Shown: positions 1 through 8,538, counted from the first letter of the stretch. The stretch is 12,412 nt of DNA from Spirosoma sp. (GCA_028288385.1 JAQBNX010000213.1:1-12412); one strand, 5' to 3'. Numbers and translations: made by a program. Notes: generated by a model not told the origin, from the letters alone.

Positions 1-2
1 CC

Positions 3-56
3 TTACGGGCCTGGGTAAAAACGGGCGTAAAGCCTAAAGCCGGTTTTGTAGACTAG
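3..56 (+). CDS. Possible 3' end of an upstream gene (partial)
   Basis: Reading from base 3, an open frame gives LRAWVKTGVKPKAGFVD and then a TAG stop at 54-56, 30 bases before the next start codon. It could be the tail of an upstream co-directional gene. A second + frame is also open from base 2 to a TAA at 35-37, so the choice of frame is uncertain. Seventeen residues are too few to name a family. Confidence 0.3.
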   Translation, partial: LRAWVKTGVKPKAGFVD

Positions 57-86
57 GCAGGAGAATGACATCAAAATCATCGAGCC

Positions 87-950
87 ATGATTGATATTGA
101 AAATATTGTCGCTATCGACGTACATACTCACGCTGAAGTGTCGTGCCGACAACCGCATGACGACTACCGGCCTGAGTTCGACGAGGCTTTTGCCAAATAC
201 TTTAAGTCGGGGCACCGGCCTACCATTCAGGAGACAGTCGCCTATTACCGGGAACAGCATATGGCGTTTGTCATGTTTACCATCGACTCGGAACATGAGA
301 CCGGCAAACGACGGATTCCTAACGAAGAAGTAGCCGAAGCTGCTCTTGAACACCCCGACGTAATGATTGCCTTCGCCAGCATCGACCCTCACAAAGGGCG
401 AATGGGTGCCCGCGAAGCCAAACGGCTGATTGAGGACTATGGCGTAAAAGGCTTTAAGTTTCACCCGACCGTACAGGGATTTTACCCCAACGACCGCATG
501 GCCTATCACCTCTACGAAGTGATTGCCGGGGCTGGACTGCCGATGCTATTCCATTCCGGCCATTCGGGGTTTGGGTCGGGCGTTCGGGGTGGGGGCGGCT
601 TGCGGCTTGAATACTCAAACCCCATCCATTTAGACGACGTAGCGATTGACTTTCCCGACGCCCCCATCATCATCGCTCACCCCTCGTGGCCCTGGCAGGA
701 CGAAGCACTCTCGGTAGCCATACATAAACCCAATGTTTATATCGATCTGTCGGGCTGGTCACCAAAGTATTTCCCACCCCAACTGGTGCAGTATGCTAAT
801 ACCCAGTTAAAGCACAGAATACTTTTTGGTACGGATTTTCCCTTGATTACGCCGGAGCGATGGCTAAAAGATTTCGAGGGAGCCGGATTTAAAGAGGAGG
901 TTAAGCCCCTGATTTTGAAAGAAAACGCGGTAAAGATGCTGGGATTATAA
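87..950 (+). CDS. Amidohydrolase family (amidohydrolase-2 / ACMSD-like) metal-dependent hydrolase
   Basis: The 287-residue protein has the layout of the amidohydrolase-2 TIM-barrel family, whose members hydrolyse or decarboxylate small carboxylic substrates using a bound divalent metal. Visible family landmarks are the N-terminal VHTHAE metal motif (His13, His15), GFKFHP at about 122-127, LFHSGHSG with His156, IIAHPSWPW with His198, and the late FGTDFP aspartate (Asp250). There is no signal peptide or membrane segment, so it should be cytoplasmic. The ATG at 87 is chosen because an in-frame TGA lies at 66-68 and there is no other ATG between them. An AGGAG at 59-63 is too far upstream to serve this start well. 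The length is normal for the family. The exact substrate cannot be read from the sequence; a decarboxylase, hydrolase or lactonase role are all possible. Confidence 0.88.
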   Translation: MIDIENIVAIDVHTHAEVSCRQPHDDYRPEFDEAFAKYFKSGHRPTIQETVAYYREQHMAFVMFTIDSEHETGKRRIPNEEVAEAALEHPDVMIAFASIDPHKGRMGAREAKRLIEDYGVKGFKFHPTVQGFYPNDRMAYHLYEVIAGAGLPMLFHSGHSGFGSGVRGGGGLRLEYSNPIHLDDVAIDFPDAPIIIAHPSWPWQDEALSVAIHKPNVYIDLSGWSPKYFPPQLVQYANTQLKHRILFGTDFPLITPERWLKDFEGAGFKEEVKPLILKENAVKMLGL

Positions 951-1009
951 GCGTGAAACCTTCTACGATGTGATTCGATTCAATTAACTCTTTTAGAACC
1001 AATTAGCTC

Positions 1010-2164
1010 ATGCGTCCCCAATCACTACGCTATCAATGCATAGCACGTGTTATCCTGTTGTGTTTTCTGGCCTTTTCACAGGTAGGACTGGCACAGCCGG
1101 GTCAGCTTACCCGCACCCCGAATGATACGCTAACCTCGCCCCGGTTTTTGCCTGATGGACGGGTACAACTTCGTATTTACGCTCCCAAAGCGTCTGATGT
1201 CACCGTCTCCGGTGATTTCCCAGGGGGCTTCCCGAGCCAGAAGCTGGTGAAAGAACCAACCGGTGTCTGGTCGGTATTGCTAGGCCCGCTTACCCCTGAT
1301 GTCTATACGTATGATTTAAATGTAGATGGCGTTAAAACGTTCGACCCTAAAAATTCTCAGTTCAAAGAATCACAAAATGGGGTATCGAACCTGTTCAGGC
1401 TGCCGGGAAGAGAAACTGATTATTCAGCCATTAAAAACGTCCCTCACGGAGCGGTAGAGCTAGTGTGGTATCCATCTAAGTCGTTGGGAATAACGCGTCG
1501 GATGCATGTGTACACACCACCGGGCTACGCAACGATGAAAGAAAAGTTGCCGGTCCTTTATCTGCTGCATGGCGGTGGAGATAACGACGCGTCCTGGACA
1601 ACGGTAGGGCAGGCAAATTTCATTTTAGATAACTTATTAGCCGAGGGTAAGATGAAGCCCATGATTGTAGTTATGCCCGCCGGCCACACGCCTAAACCCG
1701 GTTTAGCCATGGGAGCCGGCCCCCAGCAGGACCCCTTTGCTCAGGACTTTTTGGAGGATATTATCCCATACGTGGAAAAACACTTTCGCGTGTCAGCCGG
1801 GCAGGATGGGCGGGCCATTGCGGGCTTATCGATGGGTGGTATTCAGACGTTAAATATTGCCCTTTGGCACCCTGACTTATTCAGTAACGTAGTAGCCCTG
1901 AGTACCGGCTATTTCCCTCCGGTTTTATCGGAACTGGAAACAAAGTATGCTTCGGTGCTTAAAAGCCCGCAAATCAACCGGTGGAAGCATTTTTGGATTG
2001 CTCAGGGAGGCCCGACGGATATTGCTTACCAAAATAACAAGAATATGATGGCGCTCTTCGATAAAAATGGTATTAAGTACCAGTACACCGAAGTGCCAGG
2101 CGGCCACTCATTTTTGGCCTGGCGAAACAACCTGCGTCAGTTCGTTCCCTTGCTGTTTCAATAA
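1010..2164 (+). CDS. Secreted esterase, alpha/beta-hydrolase fold with N-terminal E-set (CBM48-like) domain
   Basis: This 384-residue protein starts with a basic and then hydrophobic signal peptide (about 1-29, ending near VGLAQ), so it is likely periplasmic or secreted. Residues about 40-135 resemble the E-set/CBM48-like domain that precedes many Bacteroidota polysaccharide esterases (RIYAPKASDVTVSGDF, a Gly/Pro-rich middle, YDLNVDG). Residues about 150-384 form an esterase D / feruloyl esterase-like hydrolase. They contain the HGGG oxyanion motif (187-190), the nucleophile elbow GLSMGG with Ser274, a probable acid in GGPTD (Asp336) and the catalytic histidine in GGHSF (His366). The triad is complete. 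The family removes acyl groups such as ferulate or acetate from plant polysaccharides or hydrolyses simple esters; the real substrate is unknown. It lies 59 bases after the amidohydrolase and before a strong terminator, so it may be the last gene of that unit or have its own promoter. Confidence 0.9.
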   Translation: MRPQSLRYQCIARVILLCFLAFSQVGLAQPGQLTRTPNDTLTSPRFLPDGRVQLRIYAPKASDVTVSGDFPGGFPSQKLVKEPTGVWSVLLGPLTPDVYTYDLNVDGVKTFDPKNSQFKESQNGVSNLFRLPGRETDYSAIKNVPHGAVELVWYPSKSLGITRRMHVYTPPGYATMKEKLPVLYLLHGGGDNDASWTTVGQANFILDNLLAEGKMKPMIVVMPAGHTPKPGLAMGAGPQQDPFAQDFLEDIIPYVEKHFRVSAGQDGRAIAGLSMGGIQTLNIALWHPDLFSNVVALSTGYFPPVLSELETKYASVLKSPQINRWKHFWIAQGGPTDIAYQNNKNMMALFDKNGIKYQYTEVPGGHSFLAWRNNLRQFVPLLFQ

Positions 2165-2210
2165 GTCGGCCAATTTATACCTATTACATACCATCCGGCT
2201 TTTTGATAAG

Positions 2211-2269
2211 ATTCATACCAAAATGAGTGAGGCCTGCTGTCAGCAGGCCTCACTCATTTTGGTATGAAT
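2211..2269. terminator. Bidirectional intrinsic terminator, perfect 29-bp inverted repeat
   Basis: Bases 2211-2239 are exactly the reverse complement of 2241-2269, separated by a single T at 2240. The GC-rich core (GAGGCCTGCTG and its complement) is flanked inside the repeat by AAAA on one side and TTTT on the other. On either strand the RNA therefore shows a GC stem followed by a U run. It lies 46 bases after the esterase stop and 76 bases from the permease stop, between convergent genes, which fits a terminator shared by both. The rest of the 2165-2345 gap shows nothing else. Confidence 0.88.
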
Positions 2270-2345
2270 GTAAGGTGTGGATAAAATTCTATTGAAGAGC
2301 TTAGGTCACAGAGCTCTGCTTCAGCAATACGGCGTCTAAAATCCG

Positions 2346-5300
2346 CTAGCTTATCGCTTCAGCAACTGCCAGCTCCTGTGGTTTTTGGGGTAAAACCTTT
2401 TTCTTCGTTAAGCGGGCAATAAGCCGGTCAACGACCAGGTACATCGAGGGTACTACCAACAGGGTCAGTAGCAGCGATGAGCTTAACCCGCCGATGATGA
2501 CCCAGGCCATCCCGTTCTTTGTTTCGGCACTGGCTCCACTGGCTAAGGCAATGGGTAACATTCCCAAAATCATCGCCAGCGTCGTCATCAGAATGGGGCG
2601 AAGGCGTTCTTTACCCGCTTCGATCAACGCATGGACTACCTCGTGGCCTTCTGCTTTTAACTGGTTGGCAAAGTCAACGATCAGAATGGCGTTTTTGGCA
2701 ACCAGACCCAACAGCATGATCATACCAACAATGGCAAAAACAGTGAGGCTTTCCATGGTGAGGGCCAGCGCCAGCAGGGCACCGATCAGCGCAACCGGTA
2801 TGGAGAATAACACCACGAATGGATATACGACGCTTTCGTAGAGTGCCACCATGATGAAATACACGAGCAGGATGGCAATCCCTAATGCCAGCGCCAGACT
2901 ACCGAACGCGTCTGACTGCTGCTGTAACTGACCCAGGTACTGGATGGACACACCTTCCGGTAGTTTCTCTTTACCCATTTTCGCCTGAATGTCGGCACCC
3001 ACTGTACCTACCGGCCGGCCGATAACCTGAGCGTTGATGGTGATGGACGACAGCCGGTCAATACGTTCCAGCACGCTTTCGCCCACCTGCTCCTGGACGG
3101 TAGCAAACTGCGATAGTTCAAAGGTTTTACCCTGGCTATTAACGAAGGTCAGGCGAGCCACATCGGATGCCTGCGTACGGTCGAACCGGTCGAGGCTAAC
3201 CAGAATGTCGTATTCATTACCATTTTGCTTAAACTTAGACTGATCGTTACCCCGGAAGGCGTTTTGTAGGGCCATACCCACTTCAGAGGCATTGATGCCT
3301 AACTGTGCCATCCGGTCCCGGTTCAGATTAACCGTTACTTCCGGCTTGGGGTCTTTCACTGAATATTTTACGTCCTGCGTGCCTGGTACCGAGGTTGTCA
3401 CCTGTTTAACCAGCGCAGCCGCCTTTCGAATATCGGCCAGGTTAGTGCCTTTTACCGCAATCATGATGGGAGCCTGTGAGGCACCGACAATGCCAACCGG
3501 GCTAACCGTCACCCGCACGCCGGGAATCTGACTTACTTCGTTCTTCAGCATCTGCCCAAACCCTTCAGTCGAGAACTTTCGCTGCGTTTTGTCAATCAGT
3601 TTCACGTTCAGGTCGGCCAGGTTACTGTTGGCAGATGTGCCCAACCCGGTGCTGCTGTAGCCGATGTTGCTGAATACGTTGGTCACCTCCGGATGCTTCA
3701 TGATGATCTGTTCGGCCCGCTGCGCTACCGCGTTGGTCTGGTAGATGGATGCCGTAGGAGCCAGTTCAATCTGCACACTCATCTCGCCCATATCACTCTG
3801 CGGCATAAAAGCCGCGCCAATGAAACCCGCCGGAATCAGGTAAATCGACCCAACCAGCATGGCAATCACCGACAGAAAGACGTAGCGTTTGTGGCCTAAT
3901 ACCCAAACCAGAATGCGTCCGTAGGCATTGGTCAGGCGATCCAAGAAACGTTCAAACCCAAGGTTCAGGCTACCCCACAGCGATTTTGGATTTAATACTT
4001 CGATTTTGCCGAAGCGGGAAGCCAGCAGCGGAGTTAGGGTAAACGATACCAGTAAGCTCATCAGCGTCGAGAATACCACAACCAGCGCGAACTCGCGCAG
4101 TATGTTTCCGATGAGTCCGCCGGTCATAGCCAGGGGTATGAATACCACTACATCGACCAGGGTAATGGCCAGGGCCGTAAAGCCAATTTCACTCCGGCCA
4201 TCCAGCGCGGCCTGCCGTTTGTTTTTACCCATTTCTAGGTGTCGGTTAATGTTTTCCAACACCACAATTGAGTCATCGACCAGGATACCCACTACCAGCG
4301 ATAAGGCCATCAGCGTCATCAGGTTCAGCGAGAAACCCATCACATACATCAGGGCAAACGTCGGAATCATGGATGAGGGCAAGGCCACCAGCACGAACAT
4401 CGCTGACCGAAAGCTGTGCAGAAACAACAGCATCACGACCGATACAATTAGAATGGCCAGTCCCATGTCGAACACAACCGCATTGGCCGAGGCCAGCGTA
4501 TAGACCGACTGGTCGGACGCTACGTTGAATTTCAGGCCTACATTGCTATACTGCTTTTCCAACTGGGTAATTTTGACCTGTGCCTGCTGACTAACCGATA
4601 CGGCATTAGCATCAGACTGCTTTTGAATCTGCAAGCCAATGGACGGCCGCGCATTGATGTGGTTGATGGCCGTGGGCTTGGTGCTGGCATCAACCACTTC
4701 GGCCACGTCGCGTAACAGCACTTGGCTGCCATCCGTCCGGCGGGCAATGATCAGGTCACGTAGTCGATTGACGGTCTGCACCGAGGCATCGAACCGGATC
4801 GAATACTGCGACGCCCGCGTTTCCAACTGACCCGCAGGGTAGCTGGCATTGGCTGCGTTGATAGCCTGCGATACCTGGCCAATAGACACACCGTAGCCCC
4901 GCAGTTTTTCAGAGTTGACGTTCACCTGAATTTCACGCTCGTTGCCACCAATAATGTTTACCTGACCCACACCCGATACGTTCGAGAGTTGCGGCTTGAT
5001 GTTATTATTGATAAGGTCATACAGGGCCGTGGGCGACATGTTGGCCGTAACCCCCATCCTGAGCACCGGAATCTCATCGGTCGAAAACTTATTAAGTATG
5101 GGCCGGTCGGCTGCGTCGGGCAGAAGGTTAATAATCTGCTCAATTTTACGCTGGGCATCCTGCTGGGCCAGTGTGGTGTTTACCCCATTTTTCAGCTGGA
5201 TAATTACGGTCGACACGCCTTCCTGAGACGTTGAGGTCATGCGGTCCAAGCCTTCCAGCGCTGAGAGGGCGTCTTCAATGCGCTTGGTTACGTTGGTTTC

Positions 5301-5477
5301 TACTTCGTCGGCAGAGGCACCGCGGTAGACGGTTGCTACGCTGATGACGTTAGCCTCAAACTTGGGCAGCAGGTTGTATGATAGCTGCTTATAACTCAGG
5401 AAACCAAATAAAATGAGAACGGTGAAGATGGTCGTCACCAACAGCGGCCGTTTAACGGCTATTTCGGATATTGACAT
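2346..5477 (-). CDS. HAE1/AcrB-type RND multidrug efflux permease
   Basis: This is the inner-membrane, proton-driven pump of a tripartite efflux system, 1043 residues from the preferred start (AcrB itself has about 1050). It has the usual RND plan: TM1 at about 9-26, a first large periplasmic porter/docking loop, TM2-6 at about 333-484, a second large loop at about 550-855, and TM8-12 at about 857-1019. The proton-relay residues are present: the Asp pair 401-402 in TM4 (GILVDDSIVVLEN) and Lys928 in TM10 (GLVAKNAILIV). The Asp pair favours the hydrophobe/drug (HAE) class over heavy-metal pumps. The frame is open further up, to an ATG at 5525, which would add 16 residues. I prefer the ATG at 5477 because MSISEIAVKRPLLVTT is the standard RND N-terminus. 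It is the last gene of the operon, 97 bases after the adaptor. Substrates are not predictable from sequence. Confidence 0.95.
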   Translation of the reverse strand: MSISEIAVKRPLLVTTIFTVLILFGFLSYKQLSYNLLPKFEANVISVATVYRGASADEVETNVTKRIEDALSALEGLDRMTSTSQEGVSTVIIQLKNGVNTTLAQQDAQRKIEQIINLLPDAADRPILNKFSTDEIPVLRMGVTANMSPTALYDLINNNIKPQLSNVSGVGQVNIIGGNEREIQVNVNSEKLRGYGVSIGQVSQAINAANASYPAGQLETRASQYSIRFDASVQTVNRLRDLIIARRTDGSQVLLRDVAEVVDASTKPTAINHINARPSIGLQIQKQSDANAVSVSQQAQVKITQLEKQYSNVGLKFNVASDQSVYTLASANAVVFDMGLAILIVSVVMLLFLHSFRSAMFVLVALPSSMIPTFALMYVMGFSLNLMTLMALSLVVGILVDDSIVVLENINRHLEMGKNKRQAALDGRSEIGFTALAITLVDVVVFIPLAMTGGLIGNILREFALVVVFSTLMSLLVSFTLTPLLASRFGKIEVLNPKSLWGSLNLGFERFLDRLTNAYGRILVWVLGHKRYVFLSVIAMLVGSIYLIPAGFIGAAFMPQSDMGEMSVQIELAPTASIYQTNAVAQRAEQIIMKHPEVTNVFSNIGYSSTGLGTSANSNLADLNVKLIDKTQRKFSTEGFGQMLKNEVSQIPGVRVTVSPVGIVGASQAPIMIAVKGTNLADIRKAAALVKQVTTSVPGTQDVKYSVKDPKPEVTVNLNRDRMAQLGINASEVGMALQNAFRGNDQSKFKQNGNEYDILVSLDRFDRTQASDVARLTFVNSQGKTFELSQFATVQEQVGESVLERIDRLSSITINAQVIGRPVGTVGADIQAKMGKEKLPEGVSIQYLGQLQQQSDAFGSLALALGIAILLVYFIMVALYESVVYPFVVLFSIPVALIGALLALALTMESLTVFAIVGMIMLLGLVAKNAILIVDFANQLKAEGHEVVHALIEAGKERLRPILMTTLAMILGMLPIALASGASAETKNGMAWVIIGGLSSSLLLTLLVVPSMYLVVDRLIARLTKKKVLPQKPQELAVAEAIS

Positions 5478-5481
5478 GGTA

Positions 5482-5563
5482 ATGAAAGATCGAAAGAGTG
5501 AATTGTGAAAGTGTGAGTCGAGCATTCTCTGGCCGTAGCCAATTCGCTCTTTGGCTCTTTCAC
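5482..5563 (-). promoter_or_regulatory. Intercistronic imperfect hairpin between adaptor and permease genes
   Basis: Bases 5540-5563 and 5482-5505 are inverted repeats. In the - strand mRNA, 24 positions face each other with 20 Watson-Crick pairs, one G-U pair and three mismatches, around a 34-base loop. The stem ends four bases before the preferred permease ATG (5477), and the upstream alternative ATG (5525) lies in the loop. It could protect or process the polycistronic mRNA or adjust permease translation. That role is inferred; only the repeat is seen. Confidence 0.5.
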
Positions 5564-5574
5564 GCTATCGCTCA

Positions 5575-6630
5575 TTATTTAGTTATCTGCACTGGTTTAC
5601 CGTCACTCAGATTTAACTGGCCGGTGGTAACCACCTGATCGCCCGCCGTCAGTCCACTCAAGACTTCAATTGTATCGCCAAAGTCCCGGCCAACCGTGAT
5701 GGCACGGCGACTAACTGCGTTCCCGTTGATGACAAAAACATAAGGATTTTTAATGCTTTCGACCAGCGCTGCGCGCGGAATCTGCAGGGCTTTCTGGTTT
5801 GACTTCTGTGAGAAATCGACATTGACAAACGTACCGGCCTTCAGTCCATTGGCATTGTTGATGGTAATTTCGACCGGATAATTGTGCTCATCTGTCCCCT
5901 GCGGAGCGATGTAGGAAATGCGCCCGCTGAACGTCCGACCAGGGAACACATCAGACGAAACCCGAACCGTTTGACTTTCACGCAGCCGGTACACGTCGCT
6001 TTCGTTCACTGGTACCTCTACCTTCAGGCGGGATACATCGAGGACACGGCCCAGCACTTTACCAACGGTGATGTATTCGCCGGGTTCAATGTCTTTTTGC
6101 ACAATCCGGCCCCCAATCGGCGCTTTCACGGCCGCATCGGCAATCTGCTTTTTAATCTGCTCGGCCTGGTTAAGCGCATTTTCGTAATTATACTTCGTGT
6201 CGTTGACCTGTAGCTCCGTTGTGGCATTACCAGCCAACAGCGTGTTGTAGCGCGTTACGTCTTTCTTCAGTCGGTCGATGGACAACTGGGTCGCTTCCAG
6301 CGACAGTTCTTTGAGCCGGTTGTCAAACTGAACCAGTACTGCTCCTTGCCGGATGGAAGAGCCGAGGTTGAAATTGACCTTCGTCACTTTGCCGGCGGTG
6401 GTGGCCACCAAATCTGCTTCTTTGAATGGAATCAGGTTGCCTGTTTTAACAAGTTGCTGGCTAACCGCTCCTTCGCTAACGGGCGCTACGGTTACCGGAA
6501 TCGCTACGTCTGTTTTAACGACCGGCTGTTTCTGGGCCTCAATTTTCTTTTTGTTCGAAGCCAGCCGAAAGCCAATCAGGGACGTGATGGCCAGAAAAGC
6601 GGCTATAACAATTATCGTTATCTTTTTCAT
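5575..6630 (-). CDS. RND efflux periplasmic adaptor (membrane fusion protein, HlyD/AcrA family)
   Basis: The adaptor links the inner-membrane permease to the outer-membrane channel. The 351-residue protein begins with a basic residue pair and a hydrophobic segment (about 4-22) without a lipobox cysteine, so it is probably anchored by an uncleaved helix or exported by a signal peptide rather than lipidated as AcrA is. Two lipoyl half-domains (about 70-105 and 167-200, the second with VKAPIGGRI) flank a helical hairpin (about 106-165). A beta-barrel domain with the typical GRTFSGRISYIAP and LKAGTFVNVDF stretches follows, then a membrane-proximal C-terminal domain. The order and length are normal for short Bacteroidota adaptors. 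It starts 23 bases after the channel gene stop, indicating co-transcription. The start is well supported by the MKKITII opening. Confidence 0.94.
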   Translation of the reverse strand: MKKITIIVIAAFLAITSLIGFRLASNKKKIEAQKQPVVKTDVAIPVTVAPVSEGAVSQQLVKTGNLIPFKEADLVATTAGKVTKVNFNLGSSIRQGAVLVQFDNRLKELSLEATQLSIDRLKKDVTRYNTLLAGNATTELQVNDTKYNYENALNQAEQIKKQIADAAVKAPIGGRIVQKDIEPGEYITVGKVLGRVLDVSRLKVEVPVNESDVYRLRESQTVRVSSDVFPGRTFSGRISYIAPQGTDEHNYPVEITINNANGLKAGTFVNVDFSQKSNQKALQIPRAALVESIKNPYVFVINGNAVSRRAITVGRDFGDTIEVLSGLTAGDQVVTTGQLNLSDGKPVQITK

Positions 6631-6653
6631 GACTTATGAGTCGGTTGTATTGC

Positions 6654-8009
6654 CTAGAGTTGGTTATAAAAAGTGAGGAGCTTGCCCTGCGATTGTTCGA
6701 GATCAAGGCGGGCCTGGTACAGGTTAATCAACGAGTTGATGTAGTTGGTTCGGGCCTCGCGGTATGAGTTGTCCGCGTTGATCAGATCGGTCAGCAGCTT
6801 GGTTCCCTGCTTGTATTGCAGGGTGGTGATGTTGTAAACTTCCTGCGCCAGTTTCACATTTCGCTCATCGTTTTGCACGCTGGTTTGCGTGCGCTGAATT
6901 TGCGACTGGGCGCTGTTAAACTGGAGCCGGTAGGATGCTACGTTCAGTTTTTGCTGCTCCTGCTGGGTCAACAGGGTCAGACTTTGTTGCTTTAATTGAG
7001 AATCACGTCTGAATCCGTCGAAAATGGGGATGTTCAGGCGTAGCCCAACACTACCAAACCCTACGAAGTTGCTGAATAGCTTGTCAATGGTTTGGGCGCC
7101 TACATTCAGCGTACCATAGTTAGCGGTTAGGCTTAAGGTGGGCAGATAACCGGCCTTAATCCGTTGCAACTGTAGCTGTTGTAAAGTAAGATTGGTTTCT
7201 GCCTGTTGAAATGAAACCAGACTCTTTGGGTCAAATTGCCCCTGTTCTACTGTGGGTAGCTGGGTAAGCAGCGTCGCGTCGGACAGCACCAGATTCTGTT
7301 CCTGTGGCATGCCCATTTGGTATTTCAACCGGTTCAGAGCCAGGTTCAAATCATTCTCTGCCAACGATAGTTGCGACTGCGTGCTGTTGTAGCTAACCTC
7401 CGTTCGGGTGTAATCGACCGGCTGAATGACACCATTATCACGCTGGAGCTTAAGGATATTGAGTACCTGCTGGGTCCGTTCGAGGTTATCGCGCAGTAAC
7501 GCTATTTGCTGCTGTGCCACAAAGACCTGATAAAAGTTGCTGGCGATGGTATAAATAACGTCCTCCTGCGTCTTGCGGGTATTCATAGCCGCCAGTTGCT
7601 GGTTTGGCTTGTTGGCTTTGATCCCAATTAGTAACGACCGGTCGAAGATCGTTTGCGATACCTGAGCCGTTAGGTTTGTCTGGTACTTTTGTCCAATGAT
7701 GAGTACCCGGGGTTCAGGACCAAATATTCCCGCCGGAATAATGCTCTGCTGCAGCTTAAGGTTATCAGTCGACGTACCCGTGGCAGACACTTGTGGTAAA
7801 TACTGGCTCAGGGCCTCACGTGCCTGCTGATCGGCCGTCTCTACCTGGTATTGGGCAATGCGAACACTACCAAAATTTTTAAGACCGTAGTCAATACAGT
7901 CTTTCAACCGAAAAGCACCCGTTGCAGGAGACTGCGGCTGAATCTGTGTCCATCCGGGTTGGAAAGAACCTAGTGTGAAAACTAAACAAAGTGCAATTAA
8001 ACGTTTCAT
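6654..8009 (-). CDS. TolC-like outer-membrane efflux channel protein (OEP family)
   Basis: The protein would form the trimeric outer-membrane duct of the pump. From the preferred start it has 451 residues. It begins with a signal peptide (MKRLIALCLVFTLGSF, cleaved near WTQ at about 20-22), followed by FRLKDCIDYGLKNF, the usual first helix of outer-membrane efflux proteins. Two related halves rich in Gln, Asn and Leu helices follow, as in the OEP repeat, including a stretch near the end, YKQGTKLLTDLINADNSY, that matches the family's second-half pattern. The frame is open up to an ATG at 8051, which would add 14 polar residues in front of the signal peptide. I therefore choose the ATG at 8009. 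No N-terminal cysteine suggests lipidation. It lies between the regulator and adaptor genes in one operon. Confidence 0.93.
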   Translation of the reverse strand: MKRLIALCLVFTLGSFQPGWTQIQPQSPATGAFRLKDCIDYGLKNFGSVRIAQYQVETADQQAREALSQYLPQVSATGTSTDNLKLQQSIIPAGIFGPEPRVLIIGQKYQTNLTAQVSQTIFDRSLLIGIKANKPNQQLAAMNTRKTQEDVIYTIASNFYQVFVAQQQIALLRDNLERTQQVLNILKLQRDNGVIQPVDYTRTEVSYNSTQSQLSLAENDLNLALNRLKYQMGMPQEQNLVLSDATLLTQLPTVEQGQFDPKSLVSFQQAETNLTLQQLQLQRIKAGYLPTLSLTANYGTLNVGAQTIDKLFSNFVGFGSVGLRLNIPIFDGFRRDSQLKQQSLTLLTQQEQQKLNVASYRLQFNSAQSQIQRTQTSVQNDERNVKLAQEVYNITTLQYKQGTKLLTDLINADNSYREARTNYINSLINLYQARLDLEQSQGKLLTFYNQL

Positions 8010-8032
8010 AAATTCTAAAGTTGACCTGTCTA

Positions 8033-8052
8033 CTGTGGATATGTCAACCAAT
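8033..8052. promoter_or_regulatory. Putative second MarR operator upstream of the channel gene
   Basis: This 20-base stretch matches the element in the marR promoter (8551-8570) at 15 of 20 positions, including TCAACCAAT in full and TATRTCAACCAAT at 12 of 13. It lies 24-43 bases upstream of the channel start codon, in the 54-base gap after marR. GTCAAC (8043-8048) also forms a spaced dyad with GTTGAC at 8020-8025. No promoter -7 element is seen at the matching distance, so it may act as an extra operator or a roadblock. The function is inferred. Confidence 0.5.
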
Positions 8053-8063
8053 TAGATAAAAAG

Positions 8064-8534
8064 TTATTTTCCAATCAAAGTAATTATCTTTTGAGTCGTG
8101 GCCAGAAAAGCATCTCGTTCTTCCTGAGACAACTGACTCATTACCTCGTGATCGAGGGTTTCTAGGATTTGGATGACCTGTTCAATAATCATTCTACCGG
8201 CGGGAGTCAACCGAATCAAATTTTTACGACGATCAACGCTATCAGATACTACGCGTAAGTACCCATCACGCTCCAAAGTACGAATGGAGCGCTGAATGCC
8301 CGATTTGTCTTTCTGCAGCATATTCGCGATCTCCTGTTGGGACAATAGGTCATCAGCAGCAAAGTAGATAACAAACAGGACGGGAACCTGCTCAATCTGT
8401 AAGGAGAAGCCTAAGCGAGCCAGTTCCCGGTTTGCCTTGTTCGCCATTATATGGCTCACATGACTAATCATGAAAATGGCCTGTGAGCCGATGCGTCCCA
8501 TAAATTTTTGGCCAAGGTCTTTTGCTAAAGTCAT
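8064..8534 (-). CDS. MarR-family transcriptional regulator
   Basis: This 156-residue protein is a winged helix-turn-helix repressor of the MarR type, which binds palindromic operators as a dimer and is typically released by small phenolic or drug-like ligands. The N- and C-terminal helices (about 14-45 and 115-154) would form the dimer interface. LLSQQEIANMLQKDKSG (63-79) and the following QRSIRTLERDGYL form the helix-turn-helix with its recognition helix. SDSVDRRKNLIRLTPAG (97-113) is the wing with the family's DRR...LT.G signature. It is the first gene of the efflux operon and probably represses it together with itself, because a dyad overlaps its promoter. The start is uncertain: the ATG at 8534 lies very close to the promoter, and an ATG at 8501 (Met12) would give a more usual leader and a 145-residue protein. 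Confidence 0.93.
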   Translation of the reverse strand: MTLAKDLGQKFMGRIGSQAIFMISHVSHIMANKANRELARLGFSLQIEQVPVLFVIYFAADDLLSQQEIANMLQKDKSGIQRSIRTLERDGYLRVVSDSVDRRKNLIRLTPAGRMIIEQVIQILETLDHEVMSQLSQEERDAFLATTQKIITLIGK

Positions 8535-8538
8535 GCTG

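Noticed and set aside
65..94. ATG right after AGGAGA encoding nine residues, as a leader peptide
   Set aside because: The ORF is tiny and has no regulatory context. The AGGAG is only one base from the ATG, so a chance occurrence is more likely.
3..509. Open frame of 168 codons on the - strand
   Set aside because: It lies antisense to the amidohydrolase, whose catalytic motifs are intact, and resembles no known family. It is a shadow of the real gene.
3928..4503. Open frame of 191 codons on the + strand inside the permease gene
   Set aside because: It is antisense to the conserved TM region of the RND protein and is Ser/Thr/Arg-rich, as expected of a shadow frame.
2346..8534. Efflux operon as a newly described system
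   Set aside because: All four gene families, their order and lengths are standard for Bacteroidota RND efflux cassettes. Only the regulatory details are worth following.
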